Shown here: positions 1-8,869 of the stretch, piece by piece
Layout of the letters: each line of letters opens with the position of its first letter
Numbering within the stretch: position 1 is the stretch's first letter
NCBI GenBank assembly: GCA_003963305.1
Contig: RXJR01000009.1
Location: forward strand, 310,150-374,149
DNA length: 64,000 nucleotides
DNA from: Candidatus Melainabacteria bacterium
GTDB lineage: Bacteria > Cyanobacteriota > Vampirovibrionia > Obscuribacterales > Obscuribacteraceae
Reading direction: 5' to 3'
The notes under the pieces: model-generated
Seen by the model: the letters and a program-made list of their open reading frames with translations, nothing else
Database searches by the model: none
What the model was told of the DNA's origin: nothing
Made by a program: the position numbers and the translations under genes

Positions 1-143
1 TTTTGAATCTGGGACCTGAAGAATTGGATAACATGTCCAAGAATTATGCCGCAGTGACGAAACCGCAGGTAGATGCCGCGATGAAGAAATACTTCCATCC
101 AGAAAAAGCCGTCACCGTTGTCAGTGGCACATTCGATAAATAG
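1..143 (+). CDS. C-terminal end of an M16-family (insulinase-like) peptidase, partial
   Basis: An open frame enters the window at base 3 and stops with TAG at 141-143, giving about 46 C-terminal residues. The segment contains NYAAVTKPQVDAAMKKYF followed by HPEKAVTVVSGTF. This matches the usual end of M16 zinc peptidase or processing-peptidase-like proteins, where a 'vT..qV..aa.kYf.P....vvvG' segment closes the last domain. The catalytic HxxEH half is outside the window, so activity cannot be judged. Only the C-terminus is seen; the family call rests on this short signature. Confidence 0.6.
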   Translation, partial: LNLGPEELDNMSKNYAAVTKPQVDAAMKKYFHPEKAVTVVSGTFDK

Positions 144-287
144 CCAAGCTGAAGCTTTCCGTCGGATGCAGCCGAGTTTTTAGAAGCCGCACTAACACTG
201 ATGGTTCCGGTTGTTATTTTGATTGGCATTGATTAAAAAGTGCCGTCGAAAAATATGGTATGTGCAAGTGATACTTAATCCGGTACT

Positions 288-893
288 ATGGTGATACGCA
301 CTAGAAAGCGAGTCGCTATGTCCGCAGTACCGAAGCCCTCTTTATCAGACCCTTTGAGTCTGGATGGATTAGAGCCGCTGTTGGATCAAATATTCGCTCC
401 AGCAGTTCAAAATGAATTTGCACCGGGCATCAGCACTTTTGAACGCACTAACGATCTGCAATCTAATCGTCTACAAGCGACGTCCCATGCCACTTCTCAT
501 TCCACGTTGTTTGAGACTGAGAGTGTTTCAGACCTAAATGTTACGTCTACATCCAGGCAGTCTCACGTAGACTTTTATGTGGCTGAAGTTGGTTCTGCAG
601 ACTCGGCTCGCAATGAGCTTTTGAGTAAGCAACTCACTGAGTTGAAAGAAGAACTGAAGGAATTTCAGTTTCAATATCGTCAGCTGCAATTGGAGCTGGC
701 TACGAAAGAAGATCAGTTGCAGTATTTGCCGGAACTATTCAGCAAGGTTCTTTCTCTGACTGCTGTCGAAGCTGAAAACGCTGAGTTGAGGAAGGAAAAC
801 GCCGCACTTTTGCAAACGATAGAGCACCTCACCCCAAAGCCAAACAAGCCATCGATGGGACGTCGAATTATTAACCGTTTTTTCGGCGCCTGA
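288..893 (+). CDS. Coiled-coil protein of unknown function
   Basis: The protein has 201 residues from the ATG at 288, or 191 from the ATG at 318, which has a weak GCGAG upstream. The N-terminal half is low in hydrophobics and rich in Ser/Thr/Asn, with no signal peptide or membrane segment. Residues about 108-185 form a strong heptad coiled coil (LTELKEELKEFQ and AENAELRKENAALL). The protein ends in a short basic, aromatic tail (GRRIINRFFGA), which resembles the tails of two other coiled-coil or charged proteins in this window (ending near 47166 and 53164). I recognise no family. It may be a structural or scaffold protein. Confidence 0.7.
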   Translation: MVIRTRKRVAMSAVPKPSLSDPLSLDGLEPLLDQIFAPAVQNEFAPGISTFERTNDLQSNRLQATSHATSHSTLFETESVSDLNVTSTSRQSHVDFYVAEVGSADSARNELLSKQLTELKEELKEFQFQYRQLQLELATKEDQLQYLPELFSKVLSLTAVEAENAELRKENAALLQTIEHLTPKPNKPSMGRRIINRFFGA

Positions 894-929
894 TTGGCAT
901 TCGGGCACGTGGCGTTGTCAATGAGAGCA

Positions 930-950
930 ATCCAATAAAGGTAATTGGAT
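930..950. repeat. 7-bp inverted repeat between two genes
   Basis: ATCCAAT and ATTGGAT form a perfect inverted repeat with a 7-base spacer, midway between the end of the coiled-coil gene and the start of the next gene. There is no T-run, so it is not a classic terminator. It could be an operator for the downstream exported protein or a weak hairpin. Confidence 0.35.
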
Positions 951-993
951 GTCATAGTACAATTCTCAGCCGCACTACTCGAGTGGGCTGTAT

Positions 994-2520
994 ATGCGCT
1001 CAGCGCTGCTTTCTAGCATAATCTCCATATGTTTTTTGTTCTGTCAGGCCGTGCTGGCAAAGTCCCAGCTAGACGCAGCTACTTTGAAGCAGTTGACTAT
1101 GCTCGAACAGAAATTCTTCGGACACACGTACGATAACGAAACCGACGAAGAACGCACCGAGCGTATAGAGAAATTGATTCTGGGCAGTGCAGGCGAGGGC
1201 GCAGCTCCGGTGCGTATCAAGAAACTTGCTTCAGTTACCTATCTCGACACAAGACCAGATCCTCTCGAGACGTCGACACCCCAACCGAAGGCTGCGACAA
1301 CCACTCCAGTGCCTGCTCCAGTTGTTGCTCCGGTTCCCGTTCCTGTCTCGGCTCCGGTTGCATCCAGTCCAACCCCTAAAGCGCCTTCTGTGTCGCCATC
1401 AGCACTGTCTACTAAATCCGGGCAGTCTGCAGCACTGAATGATGACTATGACGCGCCTGTCAGTAAACCCGGCGCGGATGATTATCCTCACGTCACTGCG
1501 CTTGAAAAAGACATTCTCGGTGCAACTTACGTCGGTCAACCGTTATCTGCGCGTATCGTTCGAATGGAGACTAAAGCCTTTGGTGCAGCCTCAAAGAGCG
1601 ATGATCTTGGAGAGCGCACCGATAATTTAGAGAGCTATGCTGAGCAGAAACTGCACAAGAAGCCATTCTTAGCTGATGAAACAGCAGATGCTACTATTGA
1701 AGACACGCCTTATCCTGAACAGTCGCAGTCCGGCGGTGGTTCAACTCACCTGCAGAGTGACTACCCGCACGTCACTGCGCTGGAAAATTCAATATTAGGA
1801 CAGGCTTCACCATCGCTGCCATTGGAAAAGCGAATCAGCGCAATGGAGATCAAAGCGTTCGGAGCGGTTTCCAAATCTGACGACTTAAGTGGGCGAACAG
1901 ATGCGCTGGAAAAATATGCAGAGAAAACACTGCACAAGAAGCCCTATGGTGCTGATCTGAACTATGAAACAGCAGATGGCAGCGGCGCCGGGGCAGGAAA
2001 ACCTCCTGAAAGCAAAGGAATGAAGTTGCTCAACATGGTTGGGAATTCTCTTCTGGGAATGGGCACAGGTGGTATGGGTCCTGGTGGCATGGCTGTTCCG
2101 GGGATGGGGATGATGGGTCCGGGTAGCACCGGCTTCAGTGGCATCAGAGTGCGCAGACGACAGGCACCTGCCGATGAACCTTCGGCTGCAGATGAGCCAA
2201 CCGGACCAATTGAAGACCCTATGGTGAGAGCAAAAGATCCACCGCCTGCCAGTGCAAGGTTGGCAATAAGAGTAGGTTGGTGCGAAATGCATGTGTTCGG
2301 AAGAACATCACCTAACATGCATTTAGCTGAACGTTTGACGCTGCTGAATCGGGAATTGAAGTTCGACCCCGGCAAAGGTCCCATGGAACTCATGGATCAT
2401 ATCGACGATCTGGTCAAATCGGCGCAAGCGTATCGAGCGCCTTCGATTGTTTCAACGCCTCAGAGTGCCGGAAGAACTGGTGCTGCAATTGGTGCTTCTC
2501 CTGCTGCTGCGACTCATTAG
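994..2520 (+). CDS. Exported protein with repeated 62-residue modules and a Pro/Ala linker
   Basis: The protein has 508 residues and a clear signal peptide (residues 1-22, core SSIISICFLFCQAVLA). Two near-identical modules lie at about 164-225 and 257-318, each starting YPHVTALE, continuing with an ILG...R...ME.KAFG core and ending YAE..LHKKP. Shorter relatives of the 'LE..fFG..Y....eeR...IE' core occur at about 34-64 and 420-455. The modules are joined by a Pro/Ala/Val-rich linker (about 95-145) and a Gly/Met-rich stretch (about 345-385). I recognise no named family. The layout suggests a secreted or envelope protein with repeated binding modules. The start is the ATG directly before the signal peptide. 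Confidence 0.8.
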   Translation: MRSALLSSIISICFLFCQAVLAKSQLDAATLKQLTMLEQKFFGHTYDNETDEERTERIEKLILGSAGEGAAPVRIKKLASVTYLDTRPDPLETSTPQPKAATTTPVPAPVVAPVPVPVSAPVASSPTPKAPSVSPSALSTKSGQSAALNDDYDAPVSKPGADDYPHVTALEKDILGATYVGQPLSARIVRMETKAFGAASKSDDLGERTDNLESYAEQKLHKKPFLADETADATIEDTPYPEQSQSGGGSTHLQSDYPHVTALENSILGQASPSLPLEKRISAMEIKAFGAVSKSDDLSGRTDALEKYAEKTLHKKPYGADLNYETADGSGAGAGKPPESKGMKLLNMVGNSLLGMGTGGMGPGGMAVPGMGMMGPGSTGFSGIRVRRRQAPADEPSAADEPTGPIEDPMVRAKDPPPASARLAIRVGWCEMHVFGRTSPNMHLAERLTLLNRELKFDPGKGPMELMDHIDDLVKSAQAYRAPSIVSTPQSAGRTGAAIGASPAAATH

Positions 2521-2538
2521 CATTCAGATCGTCACATA

Positions 2539-2979
2539 ATGCCTACTGACTTAAAAACTGTCGTCACTTTTAAGACAAGCAAATTCAACACGACCGAGCA
2601 CAAGAGCTACTTCATAAATCCAACGTGCTTCGGTGACGATACCTGTAATTGGCTCATAGCGAAGCTTTCCGCTGATGGCATAACCTGTGCTAAAGAGCCT
2701 GGTCAGGAGGACTTCGGTTGGTACTTCACTTTTCAGGTGAATGGAAAGGAATACTGTTTCGTATGTGGATTCCGCGAGGGCGAAGACAATAATCCAGGTG
2801 AATGGGCGGGCTGGATTGAGCGGTCGACTGGATTTTTTGAGGCGCTAATTGGTGGACGTAATAAAAACATCGATCCGCTCGCGATTTCTGCAATCGATCA
2901 GGCTTTGCGTAGTGAGCTCGCAATATCCGATGTTAAGTGGTATTCAAAGCATGATTTCGATCGGGGTTTAGAGAGCTAG
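2539..2979 (+). CDS. Conserved-looking hypothetical protein
   Basis: This 146-residue soluble protein lies 18 bases downstream of the exported repeat protein and may share its transcript. It has no signal peptide or transmembrane segment. It is rich in aromatic residues (DFGWYFTFQV, EWAGWIERSTGFF) and reads like a compact alpha/beta domain. No catalytic motif stands out. No good Shine-Dalgarno precedes the ATG, so the start is chosen by frame and spacing. Function unknown. Confidence 0.7.
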   Translation: MPTDLKTVVTFKTSKFNTTEHKSYFINPTCFGDDTCNWLIAKLSADGITCAKEPGQEDFGWYFTFQVNGKEYCFVCGFREGEDNNPGEWAGWIERSTGFFEALIGGRNKNIDPLAISAIDQALRSELAISDVKWYSKHDFDRGLES

Positions 2980-3011
2980 ATGGCTTTTGGAGAGTGATTA
3001 TCTGAAATGCG

Positions 3012-6000
3012 TCATTCTCCTACCAAAACCCAGGCCGCCCAGTTTTTAGGATCTGCCCATTGTGGCTGCCGACGGATGTAGCTCTGTGCATTGGCGAGAG
3101 CGTCTTGCTTATTCATACCTTTCTCCCAGAGGTTTGAATAGAAGTGTCTCATTAGCTCCTGGGTCGCCTCGTCAGGCACGCTCCACAGTGACATCAGAAC
3201 TGCTTTGGCTCCGGCTCCTATTATGGCCGAGCGCAATCCAATCACGCCCTGTCCACTTAACGTTCTTCCCAGTCCGGTTTCGCAAGCAGATAGAGTTAGA
3301 ATTTCGCAGCGGCTCAGGTCAAGCCCGATAATCTCATCAGCAGTGAGAATATTTGGTGCCAGGTCGCATCTTGCGTTTTTCTTGTTGTCTTTTGGAAAAG
3401 CAAGATAGATTCCGCAGTCGCTAAGGGGGTTGCGCGCAGTTGCCAGTTTGATGCCTCCGCCATCGCCGGTGGTGAGTCTGACCGATCTGTTTGTCTCGGT
3501 ATTTTCCGATTCTGCATTGTTGTTTCCAGCGAACCCATGCGTGGCTATATGTGCGCAGGCTACTTTAGTCAATTTAGACGTGACAATTTCTCTGGTTGCG
3601 TCATATTCGCTGAGGTAATCGACGTCTTTGTGGAGCGCATCTGCCAGTTTCTTTAAGGACTCGATTTCTTTTAGTGCGCCGTCCAGATTGTTCAGTCCAG
3701 CTTTTCGAAAGTCGCTCAGACCGGCAAGCAAAATTTTGCTTGAATTCTTTTGTTGAGGGTAAGTGATGTGATTCTTTTCTCTGACGGCAGCCATGGTGTC
3801 GTTTTTTTGCATGCGAAGGAATGCGAACTCTCTTGGACTGTCGACCTGGGAAATGGATTGGTACATACTGTTGCGTAGAGTCGCTACTGCGGACCAGGGC
3901 ACTTTGCTGAACTCGCCTTCTGGGGAGAGCCAGAGATGTTTTACGCTGGTGCCCAAATATTCTTGCAATTTTGCGTTACTCAGCACTAGTTCCGAGAGTT
4001 TTGCGGTGAGGTCATCAAACTCTTTGGGTTCCATTTTTGTTGTGGTTATTTCATTGTCCTGATGGATATCTCTTTCTAATTCTGCTTTTGCGCCGGTCGC
4101 ACCGAATCGCCACTTTCGTATAATTTGGTCAATATCGTCGCGTTTCCCCAGATCGAAAAACTGCGCATCGCCGCCAAGTCCGTTTTTCATGGCGACTACT
4201 GCATAGTGCTCCGAACTCTCGTTGAGCGGTCTGTAGGGCAGAATATCGATAAAAGCTTCGTCTGGTTTCAGCAAAGCTCTGAAGGAGTCCACATCTGTAT
4301 CAGAAAGAGGGTCTTTCAATATTACGCCTGAAGCGGCCGTGATCTCACGCTCCAGCCGTTCTCTTTCTGCCGTTTCTCTTCGATACTGTTCGCTTAGATC
4401 GGTACCGTGGGCAGTATTGGCACCACTTTCGGTGTCGGCGTGTCTGTTTGCAAGAGACGAGAGGAGGAGAATTTTATTTTCGAGTTGCTCTTGCTTCTGT
4501 TTGAGTTCAGGATTGCTTTGAATAGCAGCTTTAATAGCTCCCCTGGTTCGCAGCGATTCGAGCAGTAGACCTTTCCAGCGCATCATCGTGCTGTAGGCCG
4601 GTCCAATTGATTCTCTGGTCTGGCATGTCGTCAGAATGGCATCGCGTTGTTGTTTTGCGACAGCAAGGAAAGCGCACTGCTGCCCGATGGATAAACCTGG
4701 AAATGCGGACTTCAGGTATTTGTCGATGCGCTCGGAACCTGCAAGAGTGTAATATTTCGCCCTTCCTGGATCGCCATCTTTGTTTTTGGCGGAGATTTCG
4801 ACAAGCGCGAGGCCATCGTAGTCTCTTGCTGTTGCAAGCAAACCTTCTGGACTTGGGTTGTTTTGATCCCATTGCAGGGCCCACGTGAGAGTACGTTGAG
4901 CCTGCGGCAAGTCGCCCATTTGTGCAAGAACCAGTCCTCTGATGCAAGCCGCCTGTGTGAAGATAGCCTGATCTATTTCGTTGGTACCATTGTTCATGCC
5001 AGCTACTTCTTGCAGAATCTTTCGTGCATCTTCGAATGAACCATCCTGGAATTTGATGGTGCCCTTAGCGATTAAAAGGAAAACTCGTCCCTGATTGCTC
5101 AGGTCGCGCAGGTTCAGGGCTTGATCTGCATATGCGGCTGCATCATTGAGTTTGCCCATCGACAAAGCCGACTGGATGATAATTTTGTACGATTCCAGAA
5201 TAGCCTCGCTTTTGTCTGCGGTTGATCCGAGTGAAGCGACCGCTTCGTTTCCAGATTGGAGGCTTGATTTTGCACTTGTGAATGCGCCAGTGTAGTCAGC
5301 TTCCGCCAATTTTACTCTCGCGTCAAAAACTGCACAGTCATATTTTGCGATACTTGTTCTGGCAAAACCCGAAGCCTTGGCTGCCAGATCTTGAGCTTTC
5401 GAATAGTCTCCTAAATTTATCCAGGACTCGGCGAGGCTGAGTATCCTTTTGTAGAGGTCAGTTTCAGCGGCGCTTGACTGGGCGAGAAAGCACTTCTCTG
5501 ACAGGTGAAGACATTCTTTTGCTTTTGCTACTTCATGGTTAGCTGCCAGAAGATCACCGAGGCACAGCAGAGCATTCGCGGCAAAACTCTCAGCGTTTTT
5601 GTCTCCTTTCATTGACTCAATATCTACGGCTGTCGTTCTTTTGCGCTGCCACTTTTGCGCACCAGGCGTGGTGCTTGAATTGAGTGTTCCGGCGAATTTA
5701 GTCAAAGAATCATATGCTGAATTAGCTTGTTTCTTTGAATTTCCACCGAGAGATTCACTCAAGATGCCAATCTGTATGAGTACTTCAGCCGTTCTGGGAT
5801 CGTCCTTGCCGAAGTTCTTTTTTCGCGTTGCGAAGATAGTACCGAGCTTTGACATTACTCTGGCGCGCGGATTGGCGTGCAACTGTTTGAGGCATTCAAC
5901 TTCATCAGCGAGATTTAGAGTCGCAAGGGGCACCAGTATGTTGAATCGTTCTCGCCCAGCATTTACGAGAAAAGGATCTATCGCCTTTTGTCTGCCATTC

Positions 6001-7223
6001 CTATGTTCACGGATAGCCAGAGATCTCTCATAGAGGGGCTCAACCTCCTGGTACTGATCCTGACTGGCGTACAGGTCAGCCAGATTATTCAGGGCGGTGG
6101 CGACATCAGGGTGGTCTGGACGGAGTGCCTTTTCGCGAATGGTAAGAGATCTTTTTAGCAAGGGTTCTGCTTCGGGATAGCGGCCCTGATTGCTATAGAG
6201 CAAGGCCAGGTTATTGAGCGCTGTGGCGACATCTGGGTGAGCAATACCGAGTGTTTTTTCTCGAACAGCCAGGGCCCTTTTGTAAAGCGGCTCTGCCTCT
6301 GCATAGCGCCTCTCGCTCGAATAGAGCCATGCCAGGTTGTTAAGACAGTTGGCGACATAGGGGTGGTCTAGCCCGAGGGATTTTTCGCAAATAGAGAGAG
6401 CCTTTCTGTATACAGGTTCAGCCTCGTCATAGCGCCCCTCACTGGCATATATGCCAGCCAGGTTGTTGAGGGAGGTGGCGACATGGCGATGGTCTGGTCC
6501 GAGAGCCTTTTCTTGTATAGCGAGAGCCTTCTTGTACAGTGGTTCAGCTTCCGGATAGCGCTCCTGAATCGAATAAAGCAAAGCCAGGTTGTTCAATGAG
6601 GCAGCGACATCCGCGTGCTCCGGACCAAGATTTTTTTCTCGGAGGGCGAGCGCCCTTTTATAAAGGAACTGGGCTTCGGAATAGCGCCCTTCGCTGGTGT
6701 AGAGCGCTGCCAGATTATTCAGTGAAGTTGCGAAACGCGGGTTGTCTGGACCAAGCGCCGTTTCGCTTATAGAAAGAGCTCTTGCATAAAGGGGTTCCGC
6801 GTCTATATAGCGCCCTTCGCAGGCGTAGAGCCAAGCCAGGTTGTTCAACGCAGTTGCAACACGGGGGTCGCCGGCACCGAATATCTTTTCGGCAATTGAG
6901 AGAGCCCTCTTGTACAGGGGTTCAGCTTTTGTGTATTGAGCTTGCGCTAAATATACGTTGGCTAGCCACATGCAGCAGGTCGCCACATCTGTTTCGGCGG
7001 TATCGGAATTCGAAGATTCCAACCGTTTCAGAGCTGCTTCGAAGACTCGACTGGCCTCTGCATAGTTGTTGCTGTTATAGGCTTTTTGTCCTGCAGAGCG
7101 TTCAGCATCCCACTGCGAATCCGCGGCGTAACAAACCCGTTGCATGAGTGAGAGGCTCAGCGCAACTAGCATCAAGCAAGATTTTCGCTTCAGAACCGAC
7201 TTCAAGATCTTCAAGATTTCCAC
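3012..7223 (-). CDS. Exported TPR-CHAT domain protein (putative caspase-like protease)
   Basis: The protein has 1403 residues from a GTG start. It begins with a signal-like segment (LMLVALSLSLMQRVCYA, about residues 18-33). Seven 42-residue kinesin-light-chain-type TPR units follow at about 100-393 (core AEPLYKRAL...G..HP.VA..LNNLA.LY...GRY.E), flanked by more divergent helical repeats to about 800. The C-terminal part is a CHAT domain with the paired catalytic residues His1229 (in ATHGF) and Cys1314 (in LSACETGLG), then the usual GAKAVLMSLWSVPDEAT segment. CHAT domains are caspase-clan cysteine peptidases, often fused to TPRs. A proteolytic role is therefore likely, but the substrate is unknown. 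Export is inferred from the N-terminus and is unusual for a caspase-type enzyme. The gene stands alone. Confidence 0.9.
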   Translation of the reverse strand: MEILKILKSVLKRKSCLMLVALSLSLMQRVCYAADSQWDAERSAGQKAYNSNNYAEASRVFEAALKRLESSNSDTAETDVATCCMWLANVYLAQAQYTKAEPLYKRALSIAEKIFGAGDPRVATALNNLAWLYACEGRYIDAEPLYARALSISETALGPDNPRFATSLNNLAALYTSEGRYSEAQFLYKRALALREKNLGPEHADVAASLNNLALLYSIQERYPEAEPLYKKALAIQEKALGPDHRHVATSLNNLAGIYASEGRYDEAEPVYRKALSICEKSLGLDHPYVANCLNNLAWLYSSERRYAEAEPLYKRALAVREKTLGIAHPDVATALNNLALLYSNQGRYPEAEPLLKRSLTIREKALRPDHPDVATALNNLADLYASQDQYQEVEPLYERSLAIREHRNGRQKAIDPFLVNAGRERFNILVPLATLNLADEVECLKQLHANPRARVMSKLGTIFATRKKNFGKDDPRTAEVLIQIGILSESLGGNSKKQANSAYDSLTKFAGTLNSSTTPGAQKWQRKRTTAVDIESMKGDKNAESFAANALLCLGDLLAANHEVAKAKECLHLSEKCFLAQSSAAETDLYKRILSLAESWINLGDYSKAQDLAAKASGFARTSIAKYDCAVFDARVKLAEADYTGAFTSAKSSLQSGNEAVASLGSTADKSEAILESYKIIIQSALSMGKLNDAAAYADQALNLRDLSNQGRVFLLIAKGTIKFQDGSFEDARKILQEVAGMNNGTNEIDQAIFTQAACIRGLVLAQMGDLPQAQRTLTWALQWDQNNPSPEGLLATARDYDGLALVEISAKNKDGDPGRAKYYTLAGSERIDKYLKSAFPGLSIGQQCAFLAVAKQQRDAILTTCQTRESIGPAYSTMMRWKGLLLESLRTRGAIKAAIQSNPELKQKQEQLENKILLLSSLANRHADTESGANTAHGTDLSEQYRRETAERERLEREITAASGVILKDPLSDTDVDSFRALLKPDEAFIDILPYRPLNESSEHYAVVAMKNGLGGDAQFFDLGKRDDIDQIIRKWRFGATGAKAELERDIHQDNEITTTKMEPKEFDDLTAKLSELVLSNAKLQEYLGTSVKHLWLSPEGEFSKVPWSAVATLRNSMYQSISQVDSPREFAFLRMQKNDTMAAVREKNHITYPQQKNSSKILLAGLSDFRKAGLNNLDGALKEIESLKKLADALHKDVDYLSEYDATREIVTSKLTKVACAHIATHGFAGNNNAESENTETNRSVRLTTGDGGGIKLATARNPLSDCGIYLAFPKDNKKNARCDLAPNILTADEIIGLDLSRCEILTLSACETGLGRTLSGQGVIGLRSAIIGAGAKAVLMSLWSVPDEATQELMRHFYSNLWEKGMNKQDALANAQSYIRRQPQWADPKNWAAWVLVGE
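6045..6926 (-). repeat. Seven tandem 126-bp TPR-coding units
   Basis: Inside the TPR-CHAT gene, seven consecutive 126-bp units encode 42-residue TPRs with strong similarity to each other. Such arrays can expand or contract by recombination, so unit number may vary between strains. Confidence 0.8.
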
Positions 7224-7301
7224 ATCTCTTATTGATACTGCCTGAAGTGTAGTGCGTATTTGTGTGTCACCATCTTTGAAAGCGCGGCTGAATCGTACAG
7301 T

Positions 7302-7355
7302 GTTTCTGGTCAGTACTGCAATCGTTTCCGGTCAGTACTGCAATCGTTTCCGGTC
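7302..7355. repeat. 22-bp tandem repeat upstream of the TPR-CHAT gene
   Basis: Two full 22-bp units (7302-7323 and 7324-7345, differing at one base) and a 10-base third copy follow each other. The unit begins GTTTCCGGTCAG and ends TACTGCAATC. The repeat lies about 80-130 bases upstream of the TPR-CHAT start, so it could be regulatory, or it may be simple slippage. Confidence 0.6.
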
Positions 7356-7433
7356 TTTCAATAATACTAACGTAATGGCACTCCTACCGCTCTTCGATGC
7401 GCTTTAGAAAGGTCTCGCCTTTGCGGCATTAAT

Positions 7434-7472
7434 GCGAAAGCAGCCCCATTTGAGGCTGCTTTGCGGTTTTGA
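7434..7472. terminator. Hairpin terminator, probably for the SDR gene
   Basis: AGCAGCC and GGCTGCT form a 7-bp stem (extended by imperfect GCGAA/TTGCG pairs) around an 8-base loop, with short T-runs on both sides. It lies downstream of the SDR stop on the minus strand. Confidence 0.55.
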
Positions 7473-7504
7473 CGTTTAGAGGACTCAGCTATTGAAAGCG
7501 TGTT

Positions 7505-8284
7505 TTAGACAGCAATGCCACCATCGACGCCAATTACTTTTCCTGTGATCCATCGCGCTTCGTGAGAAGCAAGCCATGCCACCACATCAGCGATATCTTC
7601 CGGGGTGCCGATTCGGCCCAGAGCAGTTTTCTCTGCCATGCCTGCTCTTGCTTCCGCTGGAATGGCAGCCTCGAACATATCTGTCTGGGTGGTGCCGGGA
7701 GATACTGTGTTTACGGTAATCTGACGTTTGCCCAGGTCTTGAGCCCAGATGCGCGTAAGAGTATCGACAGCCGCTTTCGATGCTGAGTAGATGCTATAGC
7801 CTGGCATGGTCATTGTCGCCGCACCCGATGAAATATTGATGATGCGACCGCCATCGTTAAATTGAGGAAGCGCAGCGATTGTAGTGGCAATCAATCCTTT
7901 CACATTAACGTTGAAGATTTTGTCGTACTGCCCCAGTTCCACCCGATCGATTGCTCCGCCGTCGAATACGCCTGCGTTGTTGACGAGTATGTCGATTTTG
8001 CCAAACGCTTTGCTCACTTCTTTGACGAGGTTGCCGTTGTCGGCATCGGTGCCGACATTTGCTTTCACTGCAATGGCTCTGGCACCTGTTTCTTCGATTT
8101 GTTTGACGAGTTTATCTGCGGCGTCTTTGCTGTTTGCATAAGTGAGCGCCACTGCTGCACCATCTGCTGCGAGACGAAGAGCGATTGCTGCTCCAATGCC
8201 GCGAGAGCCGCCTGTAACGATTGCTACTTTGCCTTCCAGGCGCTTGCTTCCTGCCGTTTTTGGTTGTGTTTGAACTAGTGTCAT
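7505..8284 (-). CDS. Short-chain dehydrogenase/reductase (FabG-like)
   Basis: This is a 259-residue classical SDR. It carries the cofactor-binding TGGSRGIG motif near the N-terminus, NNAG in the middle, a catalytic Ser (NISSG) and YSASK with Tyr and Lys, and ends with the usual GKVIGVDGG segment. It should carry out NAD(P)-dependent reduction or oxidation of a carbonyl/hydroxyl substrate. The substrate cannot be read from sequence. I chose the ATG at 8284 over an upstream in-frame ATG at 8305 because AGGAGG lies five bases before it. A TetR-type palindrome sits within the promoter, so expression is likely induced by a small molecule. Confidence 0.9.
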   Translation of the reverse strand: MTLVQTQPKTAGSKRLEGKVAIVTGGSRGIGAAIALRLAADGAAVALTYANSKDAADKLVKQIEETGARAIAVKANVGTDADNGNLVKEVSKAFGKIDILVNNAGVFDGGAIDRVELGQYDKIFNVNVKGLIATTIAALPQFNDGGRIINISSGAATMTMPGYSIYSASKAAVDTLTRIWAQDLGKRQITVNTVSPGTTQTDMFEAAIPAEARAGMAEKTALGRIGTPEDIADVVAWLASHEARWITGKVIGVDGGIAV

Positions 8285-8322
8285 GTGTCCTCCTGGACGT
8301 CTCATTTGAATTCGCTGGCACT

Positions 8323-8352
8323 ATATTAGACCGGTCGGTCTAAGTTCGTCAA
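8323..8352 (-). promoter_or_regulatory. Promoter of the SDR gene with an embedded TetR-type operator
   Basis: On the minus strand TTGACG (8347-8352) and TAATAT (8323-8328) are separated by exactly 18 bases. Between and overlapping them lies the near-perfect palindrome TTAGACCGGTCGGTCTAA (8326-8343). The core TAGACCG-NN-CGGTCTA matches operators of TetR/NemR-type repressors. A bound repressor would directly block RNA polymerase. No TetR gene is adjacent. Confidence 0.75.
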
Positions 8353-8457
8353 CCACAGCCGTAAACTATCTGGAACGTGCTGAGAGTAGGCGTTTCGGAG
8401 CTTTCTTCTGCTCGCCGGATTATTAAAATCCATCGCTGAAATCTTAAGCCTTATTCT

Positions 8458-8859
8458 CTATTCGTTTTCGAAGCTGTCTTCAACCGGCTCTTCGTCTTCA
8501 TCTTGCTCAAAATCATATTCATCTTCGTCGTCCGAGAATTTTCCTGATGATTCTTCAAAGGAAATTTCGATATCGTCGCCATTGACATTCACCGGATACG
8601 ATGTCACGCCTCCCCCGCATGGACCGGCAACACCATTGCCGGTGGCTAAGTCGAATGAAGCGCCGTGCCACGGGCATGTCACATCTGTTGCGCTCAAGTA
8701 TCCTCCGGCGAGCGGTGCACCTTTGTGTGGACAAAAGTCGTCGAGTGCATAAAAGTTGCCGTCCACATTGAAGAGGGCAATACTTTTCCTGCCGACTTTA
8801 ACGCAAATGCCTTTGCCCTGTGCTATTTCATCTGTTTTTGCTACCGGAATATACGCCAT
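8458..8859 (-). CDS. Rieske-type [2Fe-2S] ferredoxin with acidic tail
   Basis: This 133-residue protein has both Rieske cluster motifs: CPHKG (Cys43, His45) and CPWHG (Cys62, His65), at the spacing of small NirD/dioxygenase-ferredoxin-like proteins. It should bind a [2Fe-2S] cluster and carry electrons in the cytoplasm. The last 30 residues are an added, very acidic tail (repeats of D/E with few other residues), not part of the usual domain. No oxygenase or nitrite reductase partner is adjacent, so the electron acceptor is unknown. It lies about 10 bases downstream of the hybrid kinase stop on the same strand and may be co-transcribed. Confidence 0.9.
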   Translation of the reverse strand: MAYIPVAKTDEIAQGKGICVKVGRKSIALFNVDGNFYALDDFCPHKGAPLAGGYLSATDVTCPWHGASFDLATGNGVAGPCGGGVTSYPVNVNGDDIEISFEESSGKFSDDEDEYDFEQDEDEEPVEDSFENE

Positions 8860-8869
8860 AAATCTCCAA

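Noticed and set aside
1885-2292. Long minus-strand frame opposite the exported repeat protein
   Set aside because: It is antisense to a gene with a clear signal peptide and repeats; it has no ribosome-binding site and an atypical His/Cys/Arg-rich composition.
5599-6033. Plus-strand frame inside the TPR-CHAT gene
   Set aside because: Shadow of the strongly supported minus-strand TPR-CHAT gene; no ribosome-binding site and no domain features.
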